DNA of 14,293 bases from JBCBKZ01 sp039026975 (lineage in GTDB: Bacteria; Bacteroidota; Bacteroidia; J057): contig JBCCLI010000150.1 in assembly GCA_039026975.1 (NCBI GenBank), forward strand, positions 1-14,293, written 5' to 3'. The position numbers were made by a program, and so were the translations under genes. The notes below the pieces were generated by a model. The model ran no database searches. It worked only from the letters and a program-made list of their open reading frames with translations, and was not told where the DNA came from. Positions 6,769 to 14,293 of the stretch are shown piece after piece. Position 1 is the stretch's first letter, and every line of letters starts with the position of its first letter.

Positions 6769-8235
6769 CTACTCCCCCTCTGGTTGCTCGCCTAACATTA
6801 ATCCCTTTTCTAACTCATACAAGATTCCATTTACAATGGCATACTTCACCTTATCTCCCTCATGTAGCACAAAATTAGGGACAAAGCCCAGGTTCATCCC
6901 ACTTACTTTAGGGCTATTTAGGAGGCTGAGGGACAAGGGAAAATGAGGCTTTATGGCTTCCATGGGGAGTTCTTCCACTACTACAGTGGTATATCCAGCA
7001 GCTAGCAACTCCTGAATTTTCTCTGGAGAAATATCCCCTACTCCCTTAAATCCCTCAGGATAAATTTTACCTTCTACCCATGTTAAGCCACTAGCATCTA
7101 CCTCCTGGTACCCATAGTAAGTAGAAAGGTCTCCAAGCTCAGCTACCCTTCCTTCCATGAAATAGTGCCTATACTGATCTACCTGATTCTCCTGATAATA
7201 TAAGGCCATGTCAGTTAAGTAGGTTATGCCGTGCTGCTTGACGGTCAAATTTCTGATCAGCACATCAAACAACCGTCTCTGGTTAAAGGGGAGGGCGTCG
7301 TATACTTTGGTGGAGGTCTTAAGATAGGCCTGGGTGGCTATCCCATGGAAAGCACTCATCAGAGCCACGAAGTTCATCTCACGTATAAACTGCTTCTCTC
7401 TGTCATTTCTATACCCGCCAGACTCTATCAGGATAGTGCTGGTTCCCCATTTTTGGATGTTATCCCCAAAGGCCCTGGGTTCAAAGGTATCATTATACTT
7501 CCCGATTTTCCCTTCCATGTAGGGGCTTAGGTGTCCACACATAAATCCTATGAGCTTCATAGCATCCTTCCGAATGGGGTTGATATCTTTTTTTTCATTG
7601 AAAGCGGGTGCTAGAAAGGATAAAGTAGCTGTATTAGCAGAATTACCAGCGGAATATCCCCTTCCCTGATCATGTAAGTTAAATCCGAAGTCTGCCGCTA
7701 ACTCATCCCGTATATTCTTGAGAATTCTTCCTTCAGGCGTTTGTAGGCGCTGGGCATCTCTATTAATATCAATATCCTGCACATTTCTACGCTGATAACG
7801 CTCTGCCCCATCCGGATTGAGCATGGGAACAAAGTGGAGGGTAAGCTTGCTGAGAAGTTCTCTTTTCCATTCCTCCGCTGTGGTCTGCTGCTGAAAGAAC
7901 TGAAGTATATCCATGATGGCCATGGTCGCAGTAGGTTCATTTCCATGCATTTGGGACCATAACAATACATTGACAGGTCCTGTTCCTAAACTCAGATGGT
8001 AGATATCTCTCCCTTCTACAGACTGTCCCAGGGTCTTCATGCTGATCAAGGGATGTGCTGCTGCTTCCTTCAAAATAGGGACTATCTCTCTATGTTTAAA
8101 TCTTCTGTCCTTGATACGGGTATCCTTGTAAGTTTCATAGGTAGATAGAAGGCGACTTAGGTCTTCATCTCTTTGAGCGTGAGAAAAGGATATAGCCGTC
8201 AGTAGAATGCTGAAAGTTAGGAGTAGGGTTTTCAT
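6769..8235 (-). CDS. Secreted M14-family zinc carboxypeptidase
   Basis: A 488-residue exported metallopeptidase of the M14 (carboxypeptidase A-like) family. A Sec signal peptide (MKTLLLTFSILL to SHAQ) covers residues 1-21. The catalytic domain has the zinc motif HGNEPTAT (H97, E100), the substrate-binding NPDGAERYQRRN and DINRD (N158, R159), the third zinc ligand in NLHDQG (H188), and the catalytic glutamate in LIESGGY (E271). The last roughly 170 residues form a domain I do not recognise. The frame stays open to a GTG at 8283, but the ATG at 8235 puts a clean signal peptide at the N-terminus, and the upstream part overlaps an intergenic palindromic repeat. It sits between an NlpC/P60 lipoprotein gene and the ethanolamine ammonia-lyase fusion, all on the minus strand. 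Whether it trims wall peptides or dietary protein cannot be told from the sequence. Confidence 0.92.
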   Translation of the reverse strand: MKTLLLTFSILLTAISFSHAQRDEDLSRLLSTYETYKDTRIKDRRFKHREIVPILKEAAAHPLISMKTLGQSVEGRDIYHLSLGTGPVNVLLWSQMHGNEPTATMAIMDILQFFQQQTTAEEWKRELLSKLTLHFVPMLNPDGAERYQRRNVQDIDINRDAQRLQTPEGRILKNIRDELAADFGFNLHDQGRGYSAGNSANTATLSFLAPAFNEKKDINPIRKDAMKLIGFMCGHLSPYMEGKIGKYNDTFEPRAFGDNIQKWGTSTILIESGGYRNDREKQFIREMNFVALMSAFHGIATQAYLKTSTKVYDALPFNQRRLFDVLIRNLTVKQHGITYLTDMALYYQENQVDQYRHYFMEGRVAELGDLSTYYGYQEVDASGLTWVEGKIYPEGFKGVGDISPEKIQELLAAGYTTVVVEELPMEAIKPHFPLSLSLLNSPKVSGMNLGFVPNFVLHEGDKVKYAIVNGILYELEKGLMLGEQPEGE

Positions 8236-8245
8236 GGTATTAGTT

Positions 8246-8290
8246 CTTTGCCTCTTCGCGACTTGGCGTGAATAATTTCTCACGCAAAGG
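8246..8290. repeat. Palindromic intergenic repeat built from degenerate 9-base units
   Basis: Arms CTTGGCGTGA (8262-8271) and TCACGCAAAG (8280-8289) pair at 9 of 10 positions around an 8-base loop. To the left, CTTTGCCTC and TTCGCGACT (8246-8263) read as two degenerate copies of the same 9-base phase (consensus near TTTGCGNCT) running into the first arm. It lies between the NlpC/P60 and M14 genes, immediately upstream of the M14 start. It resembles the dispersed TTTGCG/CGCAAAG intergenic repeats seen in Bacteroidota genomes; only one copy is present in this window. Confidence 0.55.
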
Positions 8291-8317
8291 TGCTAGGCAC
8301 TAAGTTTGAATTAAAAG

Positions 8318-9499
8318 TTACTGAAATAAGGCGCCTTGGGCTAAGAGTTTTACGCCCTCTCCTTGATTAGCTAGGCGTTTGGTACGAATGTATCTACCTC
8401 TGTTAAATTCATCATAGTTAGGATCTTCAGGATTCATGCTGCTGATTCTCACTCTACCAGAGGCATGGATAAAGGCGCCATCACCCATCCACATACCTAC
8501 ATGGGAAATCCTCTCTTTCTTCTCTTCGGTAGCCTTTCTTCCAAAAAATAATAAGTCTCCAGGAATTAGCTTATCAAATTCTCCTACCTCATCTATTAAC
8601 TCTCCGCTGTGTACCTGCTGGGAGGCGTCTCTAGGGATGATGTAGCCATGCATGAGGTACACAGTCTTAGTAAAGCCGCTACAATCCATTCCCTTGCTAG
8701 AGGTTCCTCCCCATAAATAAGGAATACCCATGAGGGTCTTGGCTGTCTCTACCATCTCACCCGGTTGGGCACTCACCTCAGCCAACCATCTCTCAAAAGG
8801 GAGAGCCTCAGATTTATTTATTCTGGCACTTCTGCCATCAGGAAAAGAGACATAGTAGTAGAGCGGGTCCTGCCCAGTTAATTCCAGAATATCTCCCATT
8901 ACCAAATCCCCTACCCTTTTCTCAGCCTTCGTAAGTAGTTTTCCATCCCTTTCCATAGCAAAGCCACTCGTACGCACATACATTAATTTAGGGGCAGAGA
9001 GAAATTCAGCGAATCTATTCTCATCCATTAAGCAAATTCCCCCATGATCTACCCATCCTAAGTAATCATCTGGTGTCTGGATTAGGTAGAAATCCCCTTC
9101 TTTCTTTAGCACCTTAACTGGCATCCCTAATAAAGCCTGGGTAGCTAACTCCGCACTATGCTTAGGATTACTTCTAATATTGGCTACTGACACCTGGATA
9201 ACTGCCTGGGTCTTTCCCCCCAAAGCTGAATCAGGCAGGACGTTCATGGAATCCACTACAGCAAGCCCTTCTTCTGCTAACACAGCCAGGGTTTTCTCCT
9301 TAGCTGCCGGCATATCTGTTTCCCCTCTCAATATCAGCTGATTTCCCTTCTTTACCAGTTCCGGTTTGTACAAGGCTACCCGTTTATCTGGTGCAAACTC
9401 TTGGCGAACTATTTCTAGCAGAGCATCTGTCTTAGGACTATCTGGTTGGCAGGAATAGCAAAGAGCTAGCAGTATGAGAAACACAATATTTCTACTCAT
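8318..9499 (-). CDS. NlpC/P60 lipoprotein endopeptidase with two SH3b domains
   Basis: A 393-residue lipoprotein that most likely cleaves the gamma-D-glutamyl-diamino acid bond of wall peptides, like YkfC-type enzymes. The signal MSRNIVFLILLALCYSC ends in a lipobox-like Cys17. Residues about 97-155 are a bacterial SH3 domain (VSVANIRSNP, GDFYLIQTPDDYLGWV) and about 170-235 a second one (MYVRTSG, LYYYVSFPDGRSARI). The NlpC/P60 domain fills about 247-375 with Cys273 in GMDCSGF, His333 in SHVGMWMG and His345 in FIHASG, the usual Cys-His-His triad. The frame extends upstream to an ATG at 9544, but the start at 9499 gives a proper lipoprotein signal and lies downstream of a promoter-like sequence. 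The 82-base gap to the M14 gene suggests cotranscription or at least a shared role in peptide hydrolysis. Confidence 0.93.
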   Translation of the reverse strand: MSRNIVFLILLALCYSCQPDSPKTDALLEIVRQEFAPDKRVALYKPELVKKGNQLILRGETDMPAAKEKTLAVLAEEGLAVVDSMNVLPDSALGGKTQAVIQVSVANIRSNPKHSAELATQALLGMPVKVLKKEGDFYLIQTPDDYLGWVDHGGICLMDENRFAEFLSAPKLMYVRTSGFAMERDGKLLTKAEKRVGDLVMGDILELTGQDPLYYYVSFPDGRSARINKSEALPFERWLAEVSAQPGEMVETAKTLMGIPYLWGGTSSKGMDCSGFTKTVYLMHGYIIPRDASQQVHSGELIDEVGEFDKLIPGDLLFFGRKATEEKKERISHVGMWMGDGAFIHASGRVRISSMNPEDPNYDEFNRGRYIRTKRLANQGEGVKLLAQGALFQ

Positions 9500-9526
9500 G
9501 ATGGTAATGGTTCTGTATATGGGCAT

Positions 9527-9558
9527 CAAAATAGGCATATCCACTGAGTCCCTGCAAA
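9527..9558 (-). promoter_or_regulatory. Weak promoter candidate for the NlpC/P60 gene
   Basis: Read on the minus strand, TTTG is followed after 21 bases by TATTTTG (complement of 9527-9533), one base short of the -7 consensus TAnnTTTG. The candidate lies about 28 bases before the ATG at 9499. If real, it rules out the upstream start at 9544. No comparable box was found for the plus-strand gene in the rest of the 9545-9658 divergent gap. Confidence 0.25.
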
Positions 9559-9658
9559 TCCACAGAAAAACAGTTACTCCCCTGAAAAAATTTTACTTAC
9601 TTTAAAGCCTTGCACAAATTCAACTCTTAAGTATCAAGAATCCACTAGTTATTGACCT

Positions 9659-11554
9659 ATGAACCGTTCATCAATTCTACTCCCGCTAAGTCTTCTCCTT
9701 GTACTAATATGTATTCAGCCTCAGCTAGATGCTCAAATCAGGAAAAAAGATATTCCTGCTATCCACTCCAATATTAAGGTAGATGCTATGGGACTGTATG
9801 TGGATGCAAATGGAGAAAAAATATATGAAGCGGTACGGCCTGCAAACTACACCCTCCAGCAAATGCGGGGAAATCCTAAAGGATCAGGAAAAGGGATCAG
9901 CCTAAATTTTAATATGCCTAAGCTAAGTGGAACCCTCTACTATGGCTTTATCCCCTATGGAGACTCCAAGCATCCATATCCGGTTTACTTCAAAAGATCT
10001 TCTGAGATTTTAGGTGGTCAGGCCTTTATTAACATAAAAGACCAAATGAGTGGAATCTATGATATGGTGGGCTGGGCTAAAAAAGAGCAGGGAACGCTAG
10101 GATACAGAGTGGTAGATATTAATGGCAATATTCTACATGATGGGAAAGTATCCTTTACAGGGGCAGGGCCATTTAAAGTAGTTCCCACTATTGTAGAAGG
10201 TCCGTTTGTGAATCTCCTTTCTCCGGAAGGTGCTACTATCTCTTTTGACCTTCATAAAAAAGGAGAAGCTTCCATACTTATAGATGGAAAGACATTTACC
10301 AGCGAAACCGCCACTCATCATGAAGTAAAAATTGAGGGATTAGCGGCTGCTACCCGCTATGATTACACTCTTAAGGTAGGGGACATAGAACAGACATATG
10401 CTTTTACCACAGCTCCTGAGAGTGGGAAAAGAACTGCCTTCACCTTTTCCTATGCCAGTGACTCCAGAAATGGAAATGGCGGGGGAGAGAGAAATGTCTA
10501 TGGAGCTAACTTCTACATTATGAAGCGGATCATGGCACTGAATTCTGTCAGAGGCGTCTCCTTCATGCAATTCTCAGGAGACCTTATTAATGGCTACCTG
10601 AATACTACAGAAGAAACAGACTTACAATACGCTAACTGGAAGCGCTCTATAGAATCTTTTGCCCACTACTTCCCGGTCTATATCAGCATGGGGAACCATG
10701 AAGCCCTGATGCGTACCTTTTCTGATGGAAAAAAGACATACTTGATAGACAGGTTCCCCTATGATGATGAGTCGGCAGAAGCTGTCTTTAACAGGAACTT
10801 TGTGAATCCTACTAATGGGCCTGAAAGTGAGGACGGAGCCTCTTATGATCCCAATCCAGATAAGATGGACTTCCCGCCATACAAGGAAAATGTCTTTTAC
10901 TACACCTATGATAATGTGGCTGTAGTGGTTATGAACTCAGATTATTTCTACGCGCCTTCCACTCCAGTCATCCCTGTTACCAGTGGTGGCTTACACGGCT
11001 ATATCATGGACCAACAATTGGCATGGTTTCATGAAACCATAGAAAAACTGGAGAACGACGCTAATATTGACCATGTATTTATAACTCAGCACACCCCCTT
11101 TTTCCCAAATGGAGGACATGTCAGGGATGATATGTGGTACGGTGGAAAAAACAGATTTAGACCATATGTAGCAGGAAAACCACTATCAAAGGGTATTATA
11201 GAACGTAGAGACGAATTACTGGATATCATCGTTAATAAGAGTAGTAAGGTAATAGCCATCCTTACAGGTGATGAGCATAATTATGCTCGGACAGAAATAG
11301 GCCCCGAGACCAACATCTACCCAGAGGGATATCAGGAGAGTAAAGTTGAGCTTTCAAGAACCATCTATCAGATTAATAATGGAGCAGCCGGTGCCCCTTA
11401 TTATTCCCAGGAACAAACGCCCTGGACACCTAAAGTGAGCGGGTTTACTACCCAAAATGCATTGGTTTTTTTCCATATAAATGGAAGATCTATAGAGATG
11501 GAAGTGAGAAATCCTGATACCCTGGAAGAAGTAGACAAATTAACCATAAGATAA
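9659..11554 (+). CDS. Secreted purple-acid-phosphatase-like metallophosphoesterase
   Basis: A 631-residue exported protein of the calcineurin-like phosphoesterase superfamily. A Sec signal peptide covers about residues 1-25 (ending LDAQ). Residues about 180-252 form a fibronectin-III-like domain of the kind found before the catalytic domain in purple acid phosphatases (LSPEGATISFDLHKKGEAS, GLAAATRYDYTL, AFTTAPES). The catalytic domain has the five metal-binding blocks: SYASDSR (D268), FSGDLIN (D308), SMGNHEA (N346, H347), ITQHTPFF (H478) and LTGDEHNYAR (D538, H540). The region before the Fn3-like domain (about 26-175) is not recognised. The C-terminal NGAAGAPYY stretch is common in related phosphatases. 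The substrate is unknown; phosphomonoesters or diesters at the cell surface are likely. It starts 159 bases from the divergent NlpC/P60 gene and precedes the GH3 gene by 45 bases, so those two are probably one transcript. Confidence 0.88.
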   Translation: MNRSSILLPLSLLLVLICIQPQLDAQIRKKDIPAIHSNIKVDAMGLYVDANGEKIYEAVRPANYTLQQMRGNPKGSGKGISLNFNMPKLSGTLYYGFIPYGDSKHPYPVYFKRSSEILGGQAFINIKDQMSGIYDMVGWAKKEQGTLGYRVVDINGNILHDGKVSFTGAGPFKVVPTIVEGPFVNLLSPEGATISFDLHKKGEASILIDGKTFTSETATHHEVKIEGLAAATRYDYTLKVGDIEQTYAFTTAPESGKRTAFTFSYASDSRNGNGGGERNVYGANFYIMKRIMALNSVRGVSFMQFSGDLINGYLNTTEETDLQYANWKRSIESFAHYFPVYISMGNHEALMRTFSDGKKTYLIDRFPYDDESAEAVFNRNFVNPTNGPESEDGASYDPNPDKMDFPPYKENVFYYTYDNVAVVVMNSDYFYAPSTPVIPVTSGGLHGYIMDQQLAWFHETIEKLENDANIDHVFITQHTPFFPNGGHVRDDMWYGGKNRFRPYVAGKPLSKGIIERRDELLDIIVNKSSKVIAILTGDEHNYARTEIGPETNIYPEGYQESKVELSRTIYQINNGAAGAPYYSQEQTPWTPKVSGFTTQNALVFFHINGRSIEMEVRNPDTLEEVDKLTIR

Positions 11555-11599
11555 AGGGTTGTACCTTCACCCTTATTCTTATAAGCACTTACAGCCTTG

Positions 11600-13249
11600 A
11601 TGAAGCCCGTGACAAGCACGTCACCTTCGCTCGATACTACCTCTAATTGGGTAGAAAAAACATTCTCCTCCTTAAACCAGGAGGAGCGCATAGCGCAGCT
11701 CATACAAGTAGCAGCCTATTCTAACAGGGATGATGCCCACAGACAGGAAATAAGCGCCCTGGTATATAGATATGGAATAGGTGGCCTTACCTTCTTTCAG
11801 GATGACGCTGTAAAGCAGGTAGAACTTACTAACTACTACCAGGATAAGGCTAAGGTACCCCTCATGATATCTATAGATGGAGAATGGGGATTAGCTATGC
11901 GTCTTAAGAATACCCCTTTTTTCCCCTACCAAATGCTACTGGGAGCGCTTTCTAAAGATAAACTCATTTATCAGATGGGAGCTGAAATTGGTCGTCAATG
12001 CAAAAGAATGGGTATTCATGTCAACTTTGCGCCAGCAGTAGACATCAACAATAATCCTAATAATCCAGTCATCAATTTTCGAGCCTTCGGAGAAGACAAA
12101 CATAAAGTTGCTCAGAAGGGGATCAGTTATATGTGGGGACTACAAGACCAGGGGGTAATGGCCTGCGCCAAGCATTTTCCTGGCCATGGAGATACAGATG
12201 TGGACTCCCACCTGGATCTTCCTGTCATTCCCCATAAGCTGGAAAGGCTGGAAGAAGTGGAACTGTCTCCTTTCCAAGAATTAATCAGTCATGGAGTAGG
12301 GAGCGTCATGGTCAGCCACCTTCATGTGCCTGCCCTTGATTCCAGGCCTAATCTACCGGCTACTTTTTCTCACCATATCATTACTAAGCTGCTAAAAGAA
12401 GACTGGGGGTATGAGGGTCTTATTTTTACAGATGCCCTGGATATGAAGGCCGTAGCTAATATGTATCCGCCGGAAATAGTAGCTACCAAGGCCATACTGG
12501 CAGGAAATGATATTCTCCTAAACTGTGAGAATGTCCCTAAAGCCATTGAAGAAATTAAAAGAGCCATTCAGCTTGGCCAGATTTCCCAGGAAGAAATAGA
12601 TAAAAGATGTAAAAAAGTTTTAGCTGCTAAGCTGTGGCTAGGATTAGATAAGTATCAGCCGGTAGAAACAGAGGGGCTGGAAGAAGAGCTAAATTCTCCT
12701 AAGGTTCACACCCTAAATTATGAGATAGCGAAAGATGCCATCACCTTGATAAGTAATAAAAGAGAGGTAGTTCCTCTTTCCAGTCATCCCCAAAAACTGG
12801 CTTGCCTAGCTATAGGGGAAGAGGGAATTACAGATTTTCAGACCATCCTATCCAGAGAAACAGAGGTAGATCATTATCACTTTTCTGAGCAGCAAAATCT
12901 AATTCAGCCTGACTCTCTCATGAGCCAGCTGGGCCATTATGATAAGGTACTGATATGCGTGCATGCAGATAAAATGAAATCTACGGAAGCCTACGGGATG
13001 CATCCCTCCTATTACAAGTTACTTGAGAAACTTCCCTCTTTATCTTCTGTGATCCTAATCATCTTTGGGAATGCTTACATACTCAGCAAGATCAAGCATG
13101 CTACCAAGTGTAATGGCATTATGATGGCATATCAGAATAGCATGTATACACAGCGAGCTGCTGTAGATGTACTCACAGGGAAAGTCCTGGCAGCTGGTTC
13201 TTTACCGGTAAACCTAGGGAAAGGATTCCCGGTAGGATTTAGGTGCTAG
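11600..13249 (+). CDS. GH3-family NagZ-like beta-N-acetylhexosaminidase without signal peptide
   Basis: A 549-residue glycoside hydrolase family 3 enzyme. The NagZ signature KHFPGHGDTDVDSH is present (K191-H204), with the His general acid/base in DSH (H204) and the Asp nucleophile in FTDALDM (D278), so removal of N-acetylglucosamine from muropeptides is the best guess. Residues about 20-340 are the TIM barrel; about 365-549 correspond to the GH3 C-terminal alpha/beta domain. The Bacteroidota relatives I recall are secreted proteins of nearly twice this length, with a beta-lactamase-like domain after the GH3 part. Here both that domain and a signal peptide are missing, and an in-frame stop at 11582-11584 leaves no room for one, so a cytoplasmic enzyme is likely. 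A TTG directly before the ATG is a less likely start. The stop codon touches that of the convergent ABC gene. Confidence 0.9.
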   Translation: MKPVTSTSPSLDTTSNWVEKTFSSLNQEERIAQLIQVAAYSNRDDAHRQEISALVYRYGIGGLTFFQDDAVKQVELTNYYQDKAKVPLMISIDGEWGLAMRLKNTPFFPYQMLLGALSKDKLIYQMGAEIGRQCKRMGIHVNFAPAVDINNNPNNPVINFRAFGEDKHKVAQKGISYMWGLQDQGVMACAKHFPGHGDTDVDSHLDLPVIPHKLERLEEVELSPFQELISHGVGSVMVSHLHVPALDSRPNLPATFSHHIITKLLKEDWGYEGLIFTDALDMKAVANMYPPEIVATKAILAGNDILLNCENVPKAIEEIKRAIQLGQISQEEIDKRCKKVLAAKLWLGLDKYQPVETEGLEEELNSPKVHTLNYEIAKDAITLISNKREVVPLSSHPQKLACLAIGEEGITDFQTILSRETEVDHYHFSEQQNLIQPDSLMSQLGHYDKVLICVHADKMKSTEAYGMHPSYYKLLEKLPSLSSVILIIFGNAYILSKIKHATKCNGIMMAYQNSMYTQRAAVDVLTGKVLAAGSLPVNLGKGFPVGFRC

Positions 13250-14293
13250 TTATTGGTAGCCTTGTGCTTGTAGGTTGAATAGCTCTGCATAGGTCCCACC
13301 TAAGGCGAGTAACTCTTCATGAGAACCTAACTCCATCATACGTCCATTTTCCAAAACTAGAATTCTGTCTGCCATTCTCACTGTAGAGAATCTATGAGAA
13401 ATTAAAACTGCCGTTTTCCCTTCAGTGAGTTCTGAGAACCGCTGAAAGACCTCATACTCTGCCCTGGCATCCAGGGCAGCTGTGGGTTCATCTAAAATGA
13501 GGAGTTGAGCATTTCGCATATAGGCCCTCCCTAGGGCTACCTTTTGCCATTCTCCACCTGACAGGTCTACCCCTCCTTCAAACCGCCTTCCCAGTAATTG
13601 ATCAAAGCCGTTGTCAAGGCGAGAAATCACTCGGTTTGCCATGCTCTTTTCCGCAGCGTACTCTATCATGGGTCTTTCTTCTTTTCTCCCAATATTTCCC
13701 ACAGCTATATTTTCTGCCGCGGTCATCTGGAATCGAACATAATCCTGAAAGATAACGCTGATGGCATTTCGCAGCTCATCTAAGCTGTACTGCTTCAGAT
13801 TTATTCCATCCAGGAGAATGCTACCTTCAGTAGGATCATACAAGCGAGCCATTAGCTTCACCAAGGTGGTCTTACCTGCTCCATTTTCTCCTACCAGCGC
13901 TAACTTCTCCCCAGCATGTAGATGGAAGCTCACATCCCTAATGGCATAGGCGGCTTTAGAGGGATATTTAAAGCTTACCTTCTGAAAGGTAAAGCCCTGC
14001 TGTATGGACTTAGGTAATACCTTAGGGTTTTCAGGCGTATTGATTTCAGGCTGTATGTCCATGAAATCAAAGTAGTCTTTTAGGTAGAGTGCGCTCTGGG
14101 CTATGACTGAGAACCGGCTCAGTACCCCCCTCAGTAAGCCTCTTAAACGGGCGAAGGAACCAGCTAAGAAAGTAAGATCCCCAATGGTTATTTCTCCCGA
14201 GATAGTTTGTAATACAATCACCACATAGGCAGCATAGTAACCTAAGTCTCCCAGGGAGCCAAAGAGAATACCCCAGCCAGCCCGTTGAATAGC
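13250..14293 (-). CDS. ABC exporter half-transporter, C-terminal part (cut by window edge)
   Basis: The frame is open from the right edge, giving 347 visible codons plus the stop. The visible N-terminal part, about 90 residues, is the end of a type-I exporter membrane domain (GSLGDLGYYAAYVVIVLQT is a membrane helix). The rest is the nucleotide-binding domain: Walker A GENGAGKTT, Q-loop VIFQDYVRF, signature LSGGEWQKVALGRAYMR, Walker B LLILDEPTAALD and the switch histidine in LISHRFSTVR. All ATPase motifs are intact. An internal GTG at 14224-14222 is not the true start, because 23 in-frame codons continue to the edge. The fused membrane and ATPase domains fit an MsbA/Atm1-like homodimeric exporter; the transported substrate cannot be told. 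The gene is tail-to-tail with the GH3 gene without a spacer. Confidence 0.93.
   Translation of the reverse strand, partial: AIQRAGWGILFGSLGDLGYYAAYVVIVLQTISGEITIGDLTFLAGSFARLRGLLRGVLSRFSVIAQSALYLKDYFDFMDIQPEINTPENPKVLPKSIQQGFTFQKVSFKYPSKAAYAIRDVSFHLHAGEKLALVGENGAGKTTLVKLMARLYDPTEGSILLDGINLKQYSLDELRNAISVIFQDYVRFQMTAAENIAVGNIGRKEERPMIEYAAEKSMANRVISRLDNGFDQLLGRRFEGGVDLSGGEWQKVALGRAYMRNAQLLILDEPTAALDARAEYEVFQRFSELTEGKTAVLISHRFSTVRMADRILVLENGRMMELGSHEELLALGGTYAELFNLQAQGYQ

Noticed and set aside
8236..8283. Upstream GTG start for the M14 peptidase
   Set aside because: It would place 16 charged residues before an evident signal peptide, and the extra stretch overlaps a palindromic intergenic repeat.
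9500..9544. Upstream ATG starts for the NlpC/P60 lipoprotein
   Set aside because: They would bury the lipoprotein signal 15 residues inside and overlap a promoter-like sequence.
11554..11574. AAGGGT / ACCCTT inverted repeat after the PAP-like gene as a terminator
   Set aside because: Only 6 bp, begins inside the stop codon region, has no T-run, and the next gene starts within 26 bases on the same strand.
14222..14224. GTG as the start of the ABC transporter gene
   Set aside because: The frame continues in open reading for 23 more codons to the window edge and encodes part of a membrane helix, so the gene is simply truncated by the window.

Overview
The window looks like chromosomal DNA of a Bacteroidota bacterium, most likely of the Cytophagales type. 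Reasons: a folP gene divergent from a DUF1599 gene followed by a BT_3928-type DoxX/thioredoxin-like membrane protein, an arrangement typical of the phylum; promoter-like TAnnTTTG boxes; no obvious Shine-Dalgarno sequences; and a high share of lipoproteins and secreted hydrolases. Base composition is moderately AT-rich and looks even, with no sign of a recently acquired island. No tRNA, rRNA, CRISPR array, transposase or phage gene was seen.

Layout. (1) 1-502, minus: the N-terminal part of dihydropteroate synthase (folP), cut by the left edge. (2) 594-2827, plus: a compact cluster of a duplicated DUF1599 protein, a BT_3928/DoxX-like membrane protein and shikimate kinase (aroK). (3) 2874-4205, plus: a secreted PhoD-family phosphatase/phosphodiesterase in which the iron-ligand cysteine position appears to be glycine. 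(4) 4329-9499, minus: three codirectional genes for exported proteins, in transcription order an NlpC/P60 lipoprotein endopeptidase with SH3b domains, an M14 zinc carboxypeptidase, and an EutB-EutC fusion ethanolamine ammonia-lyase with a lipoprotein/Tat-like signal. (5) 9659-13249, plus: a secreted purple-acid-phosphatase-like metallophosphoesterase and a NagZ-like GH3 beta-N-acetylhexosaminidase. (6) 13250-14293, minus: the C-terminal part of an ABC exporter half-transporter, cut by the right edge; its stop codon directly abuts that of the GH3 gene.

Functionally, the left part is housekeeping (folate and shikimate pathways). The remainder is mostly envelope hydrolysis: wall-peptide cleavage (NlpC/P60, M14), amino-sugar removal (GH3) and phosphoester cleavage (PhoD, PAP-like). 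The most unusual gene is the single-chain EutB-EutC ethanolamine ammonia-lyase. All five large-subunit active-site residues I checked are kept, but it starts with an export signal, and no eutA, microcompartment or aldehyde dehydrogenase gene is nearby. I infer that an adenosylcobalamin enzyme may work outside the cytoplasm here, possibly on ethanolamine released from phospholipid head groups. That is a hypothesis and has not been shown.
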